64,000 nt of DNA from Diabrotica undecimpunctata (taxonomy: Eukaryota > Arthropoda > Insecta > Coleoptera > Chrysomelidae). Location of the stretch: positions 80,312,017 to 80,376,016 of the forward strand of contig NC_092807.1 of NCBI RefSeq assembly GCF_040954645.1, in the 5' to 3' direction. The notes below the pieces were generated by a model, which saw only the letters and a program-made list of their open reading frames with translations, was not told the origin of the DNA and did no database searches. Positions 36,854 through 48,060 of this stretch are shown here, in pieces. Positions within the stretch are counted from its first letter, which is position 1. The number at the start of each line of letters is the position of its first letter. Position numbers and translations under genes: made by a program.

Positions 36854-37870
36854 TTATTCATGGTATTTGTACACATCCTGGATATTGTAAACTCCTCGTA
36901 TCTTTTCTGATTCTACATGTCTAAGAACATAGCTGTTTATTCCATTTTCATTTTGTATGATGTACGGACCCTCGAAAATAGGCATTAGCTTTGCACACAC
37001 GTCCCCCGTGAGATTTGATACTCGTAACGCCCTAACAAGCACTTTTTCTCCCTTCTGGAAAGTCACTGGTCTTCGTTTTCTATTCTGGATTTGCCTTTGG
37101 AGATATTTTTCATTACTGCGCTGCAGCCTCCTTCGAACAGTTTCCAATACTATTTGATACTCTCTCTGCTCCGGTTCTTCCCATGGCCGTACTGGCATAA
37201 TACCCTTCATGACATATTCCGGCGTCTCTTTTGTCACCGTACTTGGAGTGGTGTTCAAGTAGTTTTCGATTTCTGCCACTTTCTTATCTCATCGTCGATG
37301 TTGTCCAATGGCAGCAATGCGGAGGAATTTTGTAGTCTCTTGTATAAAACGTTCTGACGGATTACTTTTAGGATGTCGGATACTGACAAAATTTGTCCCT
37401 ATTCATTGGTGAATTTTCCTTGGTGTTCCTACGGTGGCTATAAAATTGTCTATCTTTCTCATAATTTCTTCCCCCTTTGTCGTACGGCATGTGTATAGCT
37501 TTACATATTTCGAAAAAATATCTACCATCACCAAAATATGTTTGTTCCTCTGCGTGGTCATTATCAGATCACTTAACGTATCTATTGCTACAATGTCTAA
37601 TTTTTGGTGGGATACAATATTTTTAGCCACATTTTCATTTCGGAAATTTCTGCTTTTATATTTTTGACATGTTTCACATCTTTGGGTAACTTCTTTTGCA
37701 ATCCGGTAATCTTTTCGGCATATATAGTTTTCGCGAAAAACCAGCCAAACCTTCCTGCTGCCGATATGTCCATTGTCCTCGTGTAATTTCTGTATGATCC
37801 TTTCTGCCAATGTCTGTGTTATCACGTATAGTTCCTTTCCATCAATTCGTTTGAAAAAGATACCGTTTTC
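36854..37870 (-). pseudogene. Integrase of the gypsy element (disrupted)
   Basis: The zinc-binding HHCC region (HEDNGHIGSRK, CETCQKYKSRN) and the start of the catalytic core (VAIDTLSDLI, ILVMVDIFSKYVKLY) are at 37403-37825. The frame then hits a stop at about 37400, where the second catalytic aspartate should be. The next block (SIRHPKSNPSERFIQETTKF) follows too soon, which indicates a short internal deletion. Another stop lies near 37292. The C-terminal part (36854-37279) keeps YLNTTPSTVTKETPEYVMKG and a GPY/F-like FEGPYIIQN. No chromodomain is seen. The enzyme cannot be made. Confidence 0.9.
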
Positions 37871-40077
37871 CCTCTCCGCTTTCCTTTGTCTATTTCTCCC
37901 AGGTCTTCTTGATTTGTTCTAATTTCGTTTAACGAAAATACACCTTCCTCTTGTGTCAAAATGTTCAGTCCTACATGAAAAGCAATTACTTCCTTTTTCC
38001 CCGAGTTTTCATCCCTTGTGAGAGCGTCGGCTATAATGTTGTCTTTTCCTTTTATATATCGAAACTCAAAGTCATACTCCTGTAGTAACAAAATGCCTCT
38101 ATGTATACGATTGTTAACCAGACGATTTTTCATTATATGTACCAAAGCTGCATGATCAGTTTCGATTGTGAATTTTGCTCCCAACAGATAAAATCTTAAC
38201 TTATTTACACAGAAAAGTACGCTAGCAAACTCTAGTTCAGTCACACTGTATTTTCTTTCGTGTGTTTTTGTCACCCGGGAAATAAAATAAATCGGCACTT
38301 CTTGATTGTTTTGTATTTGCGACAAAACTCCCGCAAATTTTTGTATGGATGCATCAGTTCGTAGTATGAAAGGCAAATTGTACATGGGACGATATATTTT
38401 CGTTCCTTTCGAGAATTCCTCTTTTAAAATTTGAAAAGCTTTCTTTTGTTCTTCTTTCCAATTCCATTTAACACCCTTCTTCAATAATTTGATCAGAGGA
38501 ATTTCCTTCTGGCTTAAATCAGGAATTAGTTTTTTAAAATAGTTGATCGTCCCGAGAAAACCTCTCAATGTTTTTAAATTCGTTGGTCTTGGGTATTCAT
38601 CTATGAGTTTTACCCGGTCCTTGGCTAAACTAAGTGTTTGTGTGTCCAATTTAAATCCCAAATATATCACTTCTTTTTGAAAAAATTGACATTTTTCAAT
38701 ATTCAGTTTTAATCCGGCCTTGTCCAATTCTCCCAAAATAATCTTTATGTGTTCCAAATGACTTGATGTATCTGGTGAAAAAATGAGTAAGTCGTCGATG
38801 TAGTGCACTATGAAATCTTCATATTTATTTAATATTGTATGGAGAGCTCTTACCAATGCTGCACACGCACTTTGTAATCCAAAAGGTATTACTTTAAATC
38901 GGTATACAATACCATCGATTGAGAAAGCGGTGTAATTTCTACATCTTTCTACTAACGGTATTAACCAAAAACTATGTTTCAAATCAATTTTATAAAACAT
39001 GTGTGTTCCCGTAATTCCCCCAAAAATAGCTTCGATGTTGAGAGGTGATTCATATTGAGATACCGTGTGTTGATTTATATTTCGGACATCCAAACAGAGC
39101 CTCAATTCTCCACTGCTTTTTTTCACTATCACGATTGGGTTGATGTACGGCGAGTCACATCTCTCTATGATTTGATCTTCTAATATTTTGTTAATTTCTC
39201 CTTTCACCTCCTGTCGGTATTTATATGGGATCGGATAAGTTTTCGATCGAAAATTTCCTAAGTCTTTAACCTCAAATGACTGTTCATACTTTTTGGCTAC
39301 TCTGTTTTCTTCATTTATTAAATCTTCATACTTTCTCAATATTACACGCAATTCCTTTTCCGTTTCTTCTCCACATATCAATTTTCTTTCTTTTTCCTCA
39401 ATTTCTTTACACATATTTATTTTGTATTTTGCCTCCTTCATTTCGCAAACTTCTTCAAATACCACTGTTTCAATTGTACCTTTTTCGTCTTCTTTTGTTA
39501 ATCTTTCTTCTTTTTCTTCTTCTGGGCTCATCTCTTCTTTTGAGGAAACCCACTTTTCACTTTCTTTTGCCAATCTCCTCTCTCTTCTCTGTCCTTGCTT
39601 CATTGCCAAATTCATTTCCACCGTTTGTTCTTTGTCTAAATCATTTTTCCGTTTCTCATTTTCCTTTTCCATCTCCTTACTGTCCTGTTCTTCTTCTTTT
39701 TCCTCTGTGATTTTCATCGTGTTATTTTTGAAATCTATCACCACATGTTTTTCTGCCAATTCATCCACTCCTACGATCATATCATGCGACATGTTTGGCA
39801 TCACAACACATTGTAGTGCATAAAATTTCTTATCCAATCGTACTTTTATTCGTATTCCTTCATTTATTGTTGCCAAAGTCCGTTTATTTGCGCCCACTAA
39901 ATTTACCTTGGGAATTTTGTAAATCAAATTCGTTAAATTATCTTCCTCTATTAGTTTTCTGTTGATCAGTGTAATTTCTGATCCAGTATCAATCATAATT
40001 TTAATCGGTGTCTCGTTGATAAAACCATCTACAAATTTCAGATTTGCTCCACTTATTTTGTCCTTATTTTCTGCCAA
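37822..40077 (-). CDS. pol: Pol: aspartic protease, reverse transcriptase, RNase H
   Basis: An intact frame of 751 codons. The retroviral-type protease has its active site at D30-T-G (KIMIDTGSEITLI). A charged, Glu/Lys-rich linker (about residues 115-260) follows. The reverse transcriptase then has CLDVRNINQHTV, FYKIDLKHSFWLIPL, IPFGLQSA and the catalytic YIDDLLIFS with Y at residue 426. RNase H follows with LRTDASIQKFAGVLSQ, SVTELEFASVLFCVNKLR and ETDHAALVHI. In the family these enzymes mature the particle and copy the RNA into DNA. The true start is probably upstream by -1 frameshift from gag, as the frame stays open past the gag stop. A one-base loss near 37880 puts integrase out of frame, so the last residues here are not native. 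Confidence 0.92.
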   Translation of the reverse strand: MAENKDKISGANLKFVDGFINETPIKIMIDTGSEITLINRKLIEEDNLTNLIYKIPKVNLVGANKRTLATINEGIRIKVRLDKKFYALQCVVMPNMSHDMIVGVDELAEKHVVIDFKNNTMKITEEKEEEQDSKEMEKENEKRKNDLDKEQTVEMNLAMKQGQRRERRLAKESEKWVSSKEEMSPEEEKEERLTKEDEKGTIETVVFEEVCEMKEAKYKINMCKEIEEKERKLICGEETEKELRVILRKYEDLINEENRVAKKYEQSFEVKDLGNFRSKTYPIPYKYRQEVKGEINKILEDQIIERCDSPYINPIVIVKKSSGELRLCLDVRNINQHTVSQYESPLNIEAIFGGITGTHMFYKIDLKHSFWLIPLVERCRNYTAFSIDGIVYRFKVIPFGLQSACAALVRALHTILNKYEDFIVHYIDDLLIFSPDTSSHLEHIKIILGELDKAGLKLNIEKCQFFQKEVIYLGFKLDTQTLSLAKDRVKLIDEYPRPTNLKTLRGFLGTINYFKKLIPDLSQKEIPLIKLLKKGVKWNWKEEQKKAFQILKEEFSKGTKIYRPMYNLPFILRTDASIQKFAGVLSQIQNNQEVPIYFISRVTKTHERKYSVTELEFASVLFCVNKLRFYLLGAKFTIETDHAALVHIMKNRLVNNRIHRGILLLQEYDFEFRYIKGKDNIIADALTRDENSGKKEVIAFHVGLNILTQEEGVFSLNEIRTNQEDLGEIDKGKRRGKTVSFSNELMERNYT

Positions 40078-40127
40078 TTTAATAAATTCCTTCGGGTGAC
40101 AAAAAATTCCTGTTTGTTTCTTTGTCT

Positions 40128-41524
40128 TTAGTGAGCGCCTTCGTGAAAAGACGCTTGCTGTTCTTGTTCGCTTCTACTTCTGTCGCTTTGTCTCTCATCC
40201 TCATATTCCTCTATGTGTGTGTTGTTGACCGCTCTTCTATTTTCTCTTGGTCTCTCGGACCCGTATCGGTTTCCGCGATTTTCCGGTTCATTCGTTCTAT
40301 TATTATTTCGGTTTTCCTGATATGTGCGAGTGTTGTTTCTATTCTGGTTCTCTCGATATCTGTTTTCGTTCCATTGCCGATTTCTTTGTTCATAGTTTAC
40401 TCTTCCGTTATCTCTACTTTCGTTTTCCCTCCTCGGGAAAAATTCTCTTCTTGTGTACTCTCTCCTAAAGTTTTGTCCTCTATCTCTATAGTCTTGATTT
40501 TCTCGTTGTCTATAATTTTCTTGCGTTCTCCTCATTTTTCTTTCTCTTAATTTTACTTCTCGTATTTGTAAGAATTGACATAAACTGTCAATATCTTTGT
40601 AGTTTTGTAGAGTTATGTAATCTTCTAAGGTATCTTCAAAATGTCTGGCTATTAGTTCCACTAGCTGTTCGGACGAATAGTTGTAATGTAAGTGTCTTGC
40701 ATTGTTGTATAGTTGTAGGGCATATGTTTTTTCTGATATACCTATACTATTCTGGTATCTCCCATTTTGTAATTCCTTGTTTATCTCTATCTGTTGTATT
40801 TTCCCCCAGAAATAATTCAGAAATTTTTGTTCAAATGTTTGCCAATTTTGCAATTCTTCTTCTTTACTATCAAACCATAAACTTGCCTCATCTTTAAGAT
40901 GGTTTCTTATCGTTTCCTTTGCTGTTTCGAAATTACCGATACGTCGTACTTTCTTTTTTAAATTGTTGATGAAAATTACTAAGTGTAATTTTTTTACGTC
41001 CCCGCCAAACTGTATTTTTATGTCACCCGGACTTTGGATGAATACTTCTCTCCTGTCTCCCGTCTCTCGTTGTTTTCTGATATCCTCAATTTGTTTTTCT
41101 ATTTGTTTCTTGTCTTCTTTCATTACATTTTCAAATTTGCTTTCTAATTTCTCCAAATTATCTTTAATTCTCATTTCTTGTTCTTTCATATCATTTTTCA
41201 TCATTGTCACACATCCTTTCATTTCCTTTTCATACTTTTCTATGCGTTCCTCTATTTTCCTGTTGTTCTCTTCTATGGCTTGTTTTGTTTCCTTCTGGTT
41301 TTTATCCATTTTTCTGTTATTTTCTTGCTGATTTCTTTCCATTATTTGGAATTTTCTGCTGATTTTCATCCATTTTCTGCATCATCATTTGTACAAATTT
41401 TTCCATACCTGATAGGTCCTGTTTTTCCGTTTCCATGATTGTTGTTTCTAAAATGTCTTCTTGTTCTAAATGTTTTTGTTTTTTGTTTTCTCTGCTTTTG
41501 CTTCTTATGTTCGACATGTATTTG
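40128..41524 (-). pseudogene. gag: Gag of the gypsy element (one frameshift)
   Basis: The main frame (40128-41369, 413 codons) begins in a long charged coiled-coil region (NQQENNRKMDKNQKETKQA). A capsid-like part follows (LWFDSKEEELQNWQTFEQKF, YNARHLHYNYSSEQLVELI-like). The end is strongly Arg/Asn/Glu-rich (REYTRREFFPRRENESRD, RNRQWNENRYRENQNRNN). No CCHC zinc knuckle is present; the basic tail may bind RNA instead. The likely start MSNIRSKSRENKKQK (about 41517) lies in another frame that overlaps at about 41345, indicating a single indel. The capsid assignment rests on position and general character. Confidence 0.85.
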
Positions 41525-41817
41525 AGTTTTATCCCCGCCTGATATAAAATTCGAAAATACCCGGTCTGCTGTATATACACAAATTTTTCTTTCCCCAAAT
41601 ATTATCAATTTATCACATAAATTTTAAATTCATAAAAAAATTAAATCAATCAAAAATAGGATAAATGTAAAATTGTATCTAGATAAAATAACTCAAATAA
41701 TATTTCATAAATTTTCAAATAAATATATCAAATTCTTTCCGACGGGCAAATAAATTCTCTCAATCACCTGTTTTCCGTTTCTGATCCTTCAAATTCACAA
41801 CTAGAGATACTTTTAAG

Positions 41818-41835
41818 CCCCACGTTGGCTCGCCA
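41818..41835 (-). promoter_or_regulatory. tRNA primer-binding site
   Basis: The minus strand reads TGGCGAGCCAACGTGGGG three bases after the 5' LTR end ...CACAACA. It starts with the TGG expected from pairing with a tRNA CCA end. The tRNA was not identified. Confidence 0.7.
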
Positions 41836-41838
41836 TGT

Positions 41839-43244
41839 TGTTGTGATCTGCTTTATGATGTTTTATTATTAATTAATACTAATTTAAATAATCCAATTAT
41901 TTGAATTAATTAATTCACTAATTTATGCAGAGTCATACAATTCAATTACTATTAAAAATTCTCAGGGTGCCTTTTGTTAATTTTACTTTAATCAGTTTAC
42001 TTTTATATCTCTTCTAGTGGGTTTAGTATCTCCTAGTTGTTCCTAATCGGGATAGAACAGGAAACGGAACTAACATTAAAACAACATAAAGATGCACACA
42101 AATTATTATTTATTTTTAATAAGCAATACGATGAATATTAATAAATAATTTTTGTGGGCAATTATCTTTCCCAACAAACTCCTATACTCTAAATTTAATT
42201 TTAATTACAAACTATCTATTGATCTGTTTTATAATAATATCTACTAAAAAAATGACCATATAAAAATATAATTTATAAACAAAAAAATAACTCTTTGAAA
42301 CTTGGAATCTTAGTTCGTATGCTTATATTTGATTTTATCTTTAGAATATCTTAAAATTTTCTTTCATTCAAATTATTTGACTGACTTTTATTGTTACACC
42401 AATGATGTCTCCTCTCGATCAAACCACAGTTCCTTCCTTGATTGATTATGTCCGGCTACCATCAAATCTTTCCATTTCTCAGCATCGATCCAAACCGCAT
42501 ACCAGCAAACTACTCCTCCGAAAACACAAGCCCAAGCCTCTTTTGACCGGTACTCTTTATTCACAAATTCTCCTTTCTTTCCCAATTATATCTCGTGGAC
42601 TATGCAGACTCAAAAGAGGTATTAATCTTCTCGATTTTGATCTGCTCTCAGCTTCCACCTTTTTCACAACAAACGAAAACACTGGTACTCAGATTGACTA
42701 CACGAAAACACTTCTTCTCCTCTGGTCTGCCGGTAACATAATAATTCTTTCAATCTCTCCCAGACAACCTTCTTAACTCTCTCATTCCCACCATTCCTTT
42801 TTAACCAATCATAAGCATTCATCTTTCCCACTTATTTTCGATTTAGAAAATTTCCAACATGATATTTAAAACAAATAAACTACTTTCACTCAAATTACTT
42901 TTCAGAAACCATTAACAATTTTGCCTTTTTCAACAGAAATAAGTTTCCAAATTCTTGTTATCTCATATCTAAATCTAATTCTTATTTACTTTCGAAAAAT
43001 GCCCACCGCAAAATACAATTACAAGTTTATTCCTAAATCTATAATTATATGGGTTCCATTGTCCTTTCACTATTCACTCAGTCTTTCACGAAAAAACTCG
43101 TCAGGGTCCCGTCACGGAACAATGTTTTCTCTTATTCTAACTATTACAAATAAGTACAGAGTTGTATTTTAACTTATATGCCCGCGGTATATTAAAATAA
43201 TAAAAAAACTCTTTATTCTATTTCTGATCGATAAACTGATCCAT

Positions 43245-43248
<4 letters not shown>
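41839..43248 (-). repeat. 5' LTR of the gypsy element
   Basis: 1,410 bp, starting TGTTATGGATCAG in element orientation. It is near-identical to 35289-36701. A CATATAAG box lies near 43180 on the minus strand, a possible core promoter element. Confidence 0.95.

Positions 43249-43323
<75 letters not shown>
43249..43323. repeat. (TA)n tract, right of LTR retrotransposon
   Basis: Pure TA between the 5' LTR and a Penelope 3' end. Confidence 0.95.
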
Positions 43324-43325
<2 letters not shown>

Positions 43326-43878
43326 ACAAACAACACAGTTTATTAGGGCTGCAGTCAGTACGTTTGGCCGGGATGTTATAGAAACACTCTTTTGACTTTT
43401 GATCGAGCTTTCGGAATTATTTTATTCCTTCTTCAAAACACTGTAATTAGAAGAAAGTGTAAATATTTACAACATATCTCAAATTGTCATTACAACTTAC
43501 TAGTCGTTGAGATTATTTTTGTAAAGCTACGACACTCAACATTAAACACAATTATAAAATATATAAAACATTTAAAATAATGGACAATATACATTTTAAA
43601 ATTTAGTTGGAAAGTTAAAATTTTGTTAGTGACATCTTTTCATAGTGTGTTTTGACTGAGCCATAGAGAACAGAAAAAAAAAAACAAAAATAGTGTGATT
43701 AAAAAGTAATTAGGGGTTCTTGCTATTATATTAATGGAAGTAGTATATTAAACCTATCTTGATAGTATGCAACATGTTTTGTATGCAGGTGTATTACGGT
43801 GTGTATATGTAAAAGTAAATCTTTATTTTATTTTTGATGTTTTGTCAGTAAGTAACAATAAATGTTGCTCAAACATAA

Positions 43879-43881
<3 letters not shown>
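43324..43881 (-). mobile_element. Penelope-like element 3' end fragment
   Basis: Matches the 3' regions of the Penelope copies at 56447-56905 (same strand) and 58970-59212 (opposite strand). Landmarks are CTGCAGCCCTAAT, CGAAAGCTCGATC, TTACTAGTCGTTGAGATTAT and GCAATAAATGTTGCTCA-like sequence. No coding part remains. Its 3' end meets the (TA)n tract, as does the copy at 59212. Confidence 0.8.

Positions 43882-43948
<67 letters not shown>
43882..43948. repeat. (TA)n tract
   Basis: Pure TA at the upstream edge of the Penelope fragment. Confidence 0.95.
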
Positions 43949-43949
<1 letters not shown>

Positions 43950-44388
43950 ATAAAACGACAACCCTAATTAAAAATTATTGGATCTCTCTACTCTACATTA
44001 AGACATATTATCTTCAACCTTAAATCAATATTATGTAGATCCCTTTTTATATTTTCAATAATTCACAATCTTTATGTCTCTTATATGGATGACATAAATT
44101 GCATACGTCAAAATTGATATATGTATGCATTTAGCATTAATCTTATTCAAGGTCTTTCACCATTTGAATTGTACAAATGGTAAAAACAAATGCATTTTAA
44201 ATGAGACTATTCGTAATTGTCGAATTATAAATTATAATAATACAATAGTTGAAAAAACACATACAGGCAGGAATGTTGAAACTGTATATATCGCATAAAA
44301 TTAAAAAATACGTGAAAAAAAAAATTAAAAGAAAACCTAATATCTAATATCTACAAATAGCGAATAAAACTAAATAAAATTTTTAGAA

Positions 44389-44625
44389 CTATTTTTTACC
44401 TAATGCTCTGAGTGTTTTAAAAATTGATTTTGATTCAAGATTATTTATGGTGAATTTAATTTCAAGAAGTACGGCTAATTCGTTTCCTTCTACTTTCGTT
44501 CCTTTTTCGTATATAAGTGACTTTCTTCTAACGAAGTACGTTGTCTTCGCAATTATTTGGTTCGCAATGTTCTCAGCCTGTTGCGTTAGCCTACACAGCG
44601 AAAGTAATGAATGGCATTGATTCAT
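44389..44625 (-). other. Open frame of 78 codons, unrecognised
   Basis: The frame includes CRLTQQAENIANQIIAKTTY and GTKVEGNELAVLLEIKF. Composition is protein-like, not TA-derived. A possible splice acceptor (TTTCGCTGTGTAG) lies near 44595-44607 on the minus strand, so an exon remnant is conceivable. No family is recognised. Confidence 0.2.
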
Positions 44626-44946
44626 AAAATTTAATTGTTAAAGTACTCCCTTTACGGATTACGGGATAAAACGGGATTACTTAAGGGAATATTTAAGAGT
44701 CATATGTTGAAATAAAATTGGACATAAAATTTTTAACAATTGGAGCGATTTATCCCCAAAGAAAAAATAAATAAGATTAGATAAAATATTCAATGTTCTA
44801 TTCAATTATAATATTAACTGAAATAAAACTGGTGTTATGATATTTTTTGCTGTTACTTCATATCTTCATGAACCGAAGCTTCTATGCTGGTGTTGTATTA
44901 CTTTTTCTCTATGGTAAAATTCTGAGGCGAGCGTCATGGAACTAGC

Positions 44947-44984
44947 GCCACGAGAAGGCGTCACGGGTAGCGCCACGGGTAGCG
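44947..44984 (+). repeat. 12-bp GC-rich minirepeat
   Basis: GCCACGAGAAGG, GTCACGGGTAGC, GCCACGGGTAGC follow one another with one spacer base, and GTTACGATACAG comes next as a decayed fourth unit. Confidence 0.7.
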
Positions 44985-45359
44985 TTACGATACAGCGGTC
45001 TTTGCATCGATTCACTAGTCTCCTTCAATTTGGTTCTAATCATCATATATATTTATTCCAGGCAGGTTTAAATTAAATACTGCATGAAAATAACTAACAA
45101 AAGACATTAAACGAAAATTAAAAATCAAAAGAATATCTGTTAATAAAAGATATAAGAAAAATAAAAGATCGATACTAGAATCCAATTCTTAACGATTCTC
45201 TAACGTCAACGTCAAAATTTAAAAGCCAATCCATTATAAAAGTTATACAATTAATAACGATATTGAATCATCTGTTTAGTATTTTAATTACGCCCAATTT
45301 CATAATCAATTTAAAGTGAACATTAAATTAAAAGTCCAGTTTGAGTGTAAATTTCATTT

Positions 45360-45362
45360 CTA

Positions 45363-45408
<46 letters not shown>
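45360..45408. repeat. (TA)n tract
   Basis: Pure TA next to the gypsy pol relic. Confidence 0.95.
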
Positions 45409-45409
<1 letters not shown>

Positions 45410-48060
45410 CTCTCAAAGCTCGCAAAACTTCTAACATTGGCACCAGTGAAAATTGGAGTTAAAAATGTCAGATCAGTTGGTAAACTAACACGTAGACTTT
45501 TCATTGGCTCTTAAGCCTTTCGTTCTACTGGATTGATTCGTTGGCGGTAGACCAGACTAAGTTTAGCTCGATGTTGTTCCTTTTTCGGTAACTCAAAAAG
45601 CGTCTGTCCGAAATTGAGAGCGATTATCTGTTACGATTTTCAGTCATTTTTCTCAACGGTTGCAGACTTCATCGTGACGGAACGAGATCACTTGGCGGCT
45701 TTTTATGGTGGGAACACAGCGGAAGTCTACCTAGCTGCTCACTCAATCTGTTGCGAGTAGGATGTACCTGTTGAGGGTCCCGTGGGATACTGGATATGGT
45801 CCTAAAACGTCAAATGAAACCCTCTTCTAGTGTAGAGTGAGCTCTCTAGGGATGATAGGGGCTGCTGGTTTTCAGACTGCTGCTTTCGTTGTTTCTAATG
45901 TGAGGCGGGAGTTGACATAGTTCCGGACATGTTTCATTAGAGTAGGCTAGTAGTAAATATTTTGATGGCTCAGATGGTTTAATCCTGTCATAGGTGGTTG
46001 GTTTCTTCGGGGTCGTGATAGCTAGTCATGAGGATTGTAAGACTATGGTTGTACTATGTAAGTGTTCTACGGTTGTCTTTTGCTTTGTAGTAGGCTGTAT
46101 TGTCTTACACTAGAAATTCACGTAGAAGGCTTTCTTCAACCTCGTTCCTGGATCCTATATCGTGGTCTATTGCCATTGTGTTTGGAAGCATTCTATCGCA
46201 TGCTGAATTTGGTGGCTTTTCCGTATTTTGGTTTAAAGAAGCAGGAGGTTATCGAGGATGATGTTGTCTTGATACTTTTCTACATCTTCTAGCAGGCAGG
46301 GTAATAAAAATTCCATGTTTTTGGTGTCTAATTTTGACTTCCTCAGATAGTTTACTTCCTCAGCCTGGTTTTCGGCTTCTTTCCTCTCCTCTGATTGGTT
46401 CCGTGAGAGATGGCCCGAAAGTTAATTTTTTTTTTCGGGTATATGTTAGATTAAACCATAAAAGGGCTTGGCTCTCCGTGCAGAGTGTGAAGTGTTGGTC
46501 TTAAAGGAAGTGTTTGAATTTCTTGAGTGCCCATACTATTGCGAAGCATTCCTTCTCGTTAATATGGAACCTTGTTTATGCTGGCTTAAGTTTTGTGAAT
46601 ACGTAGGCAATGTCATGCATATCTTCTCATGTTCCTTAAAAAAGAATTGCTCTCATGCCGATGTCGTAGACATCCATCTGAAGGTTAAAAGATTTACTGG
46701 TGTCTGGCCTTTTCAGCTCTAGCTGTCCTTAGATTACATTTTTAATTTGGTTGAAGGCTGTTTCGGCTGCTGGGTTCCATTTCAGTAGCATTTTGTTTCC
46801 TGCAGTGAAATTGATGAGCGGTGTGATGGTATCTGCAAATCGAGAGATGAAATATCTTAACCAATTATCGTATATCATCGCTATGCCGATGAAACCCGTT
46901 AGCTGCCTTATGATGTTCGACGTGGAGAATTCAGATTTTCTTTACGTGCTTCCCCAAAGGTTCTGTGTTGAAAGATATAATGTTGTACCCTAGGTACTCC
47001 AGTTTGTCTACGGCAAACTTACACTTCTTTAGTGATGCTCATAGTCCATGCTTTCGAAATCTTTCCAGTACCAAGTGTTGTTAGTGTTGCGTCCAGTTGT
47101 GGGAGAAGATTATAATATCGTTCGTCTAGGCCTTGACGAGTTCGTCTGTATTTCCTGCAAAGGCGATTGTTACTAATTTCTGGAAGACAAATAGTTCATT
47201 ATTTAGTACGAAGGGCGTCACTGTGAATTCGTACGCTGACCCTTCTGGTAGGCTGAAGGCTGTTTTGGGACTGGTGTCTTCGTAAAATGGGATTTCCCAA
47301 AATACGCTCTTCAGGCCCAACGTGGAAAACATCTGTACTGTGGCTATTTCTTTTACGCTTTCGTAAAAGGGTGGTATAGTGGAGGCTTCATCTACTGTAA
47401 TTCTATTTAGTTTCAGGTAGTTTATGGAGAAACGAGTGCTTATAGTGATGGGCGAAATGACTTAGCGAATGTTTCGAATCATTTGATTTAACTCACTGTG
47501 ATGTTTCGAAACAATGATTCGAAACATTGAAACAACATTTTCGCCGATACTGTTACTTCATATGTTTCATACCATAACAATTCATTGTCGGTCGCTATGC
47601 AAAGATACAATATTTCGTGCAGATTCATTTTCTGTAAGGCATATGACAGCAATGTGATTGTTAAAGTATTGTTCTGAGGATTGTTGAACGATTAGGGATT
47701 TTAGCTTGCTAACAAATTTATTGTTTTAGGTGTAGATTAGATATGTTAAGTCTGGTTTTATATAATTCGGTTTTTTTTCTCGGTAGTATAAATTTTCATT
47801 ACCATTTTTAAATGGTAGACACAACACTAGAGTGCTATCCTTCTTGGTTACAATTACTACTGAGCTAGTGAAAGATGGTCTGCTTGGTCGAATGCCCATG
47901 CTGCTAACATCTCCTTTACTTCCAGGAACAGGATCTTTTTCTTTGCTGTGGAGTACTTGTAGGGTTTGATATTTATGGATCGTATATCTGTCTGTTCAAT
48001 TTACATTTTCGTGGCCGTTGTGGTCGGCTGGTGAAAACGGTTGTCGAGTACTCCGTTTTA
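45409..48060 (-). pseudogene. Ancient Ty3/gypsy pol relic
   Basis: In shifting minus-strand frames, reverse transcriptase blocks appear as KPYKYSTAKKKILFLEVKEM (about 47960), MFSTLGLKSVFWEIPFYEDT and AFSLPEGSAYEFTVTPF (47126-47332), then KKCKFAVDKLEYLGYNI (about 47010). RNase H-like MDVYDIG (about 46670) and NEKECFAIVWALKKFKHFL (about 46520) follow. Integrase pieces include RYILLATD (about 45755) and TDNRSQF (about 45615). Stops are very frequent, so it is old. A small hAT-like element splits the reverse transcriptase at 47442-47829. Confidence 0.8.
47442..47829. mobile_element. hAT-like nonautonomous element in gypsy pol
   Basis: The ends ATAGTGATGGGCG and, inverted, TAGTGTTGTGTC share the TAGTGNTG core of hAT termini. 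The flanks GAGTGCTT (47434-47441) and GAGTGCTA (47830-47837) form an 8-bp duplication with one mismatch, the hAT length. Excising it rejoins the gypsy frame around the STRF/STLV position. The interior is rich in GTTTCGAA/TTCGAAAC palindromes. Confidence 0.7.

Larger units (their letters stand above)
35289..43248 (-). mobile_element. Near full-length Ty3/gypsy LTR retrotransposon
   Basis: Two long direct repeats (35289-36701 and 41839-43248) bound a 5.1-kb interior with gag and then protease, reverse transcriptase, RNase H and integrase on the minus strand. A primer-binding site follows the 5' LTR and a polypurine tract precedes the 3' LTR. Both outer flanks are TA repeats, so the short target duplication cannot be sized. 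No envelope frame is seen after integrase. The LTRs differ only at scattered positions, so insertion is fairly recent, but pol and gag now carry frameshifts and stops. Confidence 0.95.
43949..45359. other. Mostly noncoding stretch
   Basis: Apart from the small frame at 44389-44625 and the GC-rich minirepeat at 44947-44984, nothing is recognised here. Confidence 0.4.

Noticed and set aside
39276..39823. Plus-strand frames of 144 and 176 codons rich in Ser/Phe/Leu
   Set aside because: Antisense shadows of the purine-rich Glu/Lys linker of pol.
46062..46993. Three plus-strand frames of 76-84 codons
   Set aside because: Opposite strand to recognisable gypsy RNase H and integrase blocks; no domain of their own.
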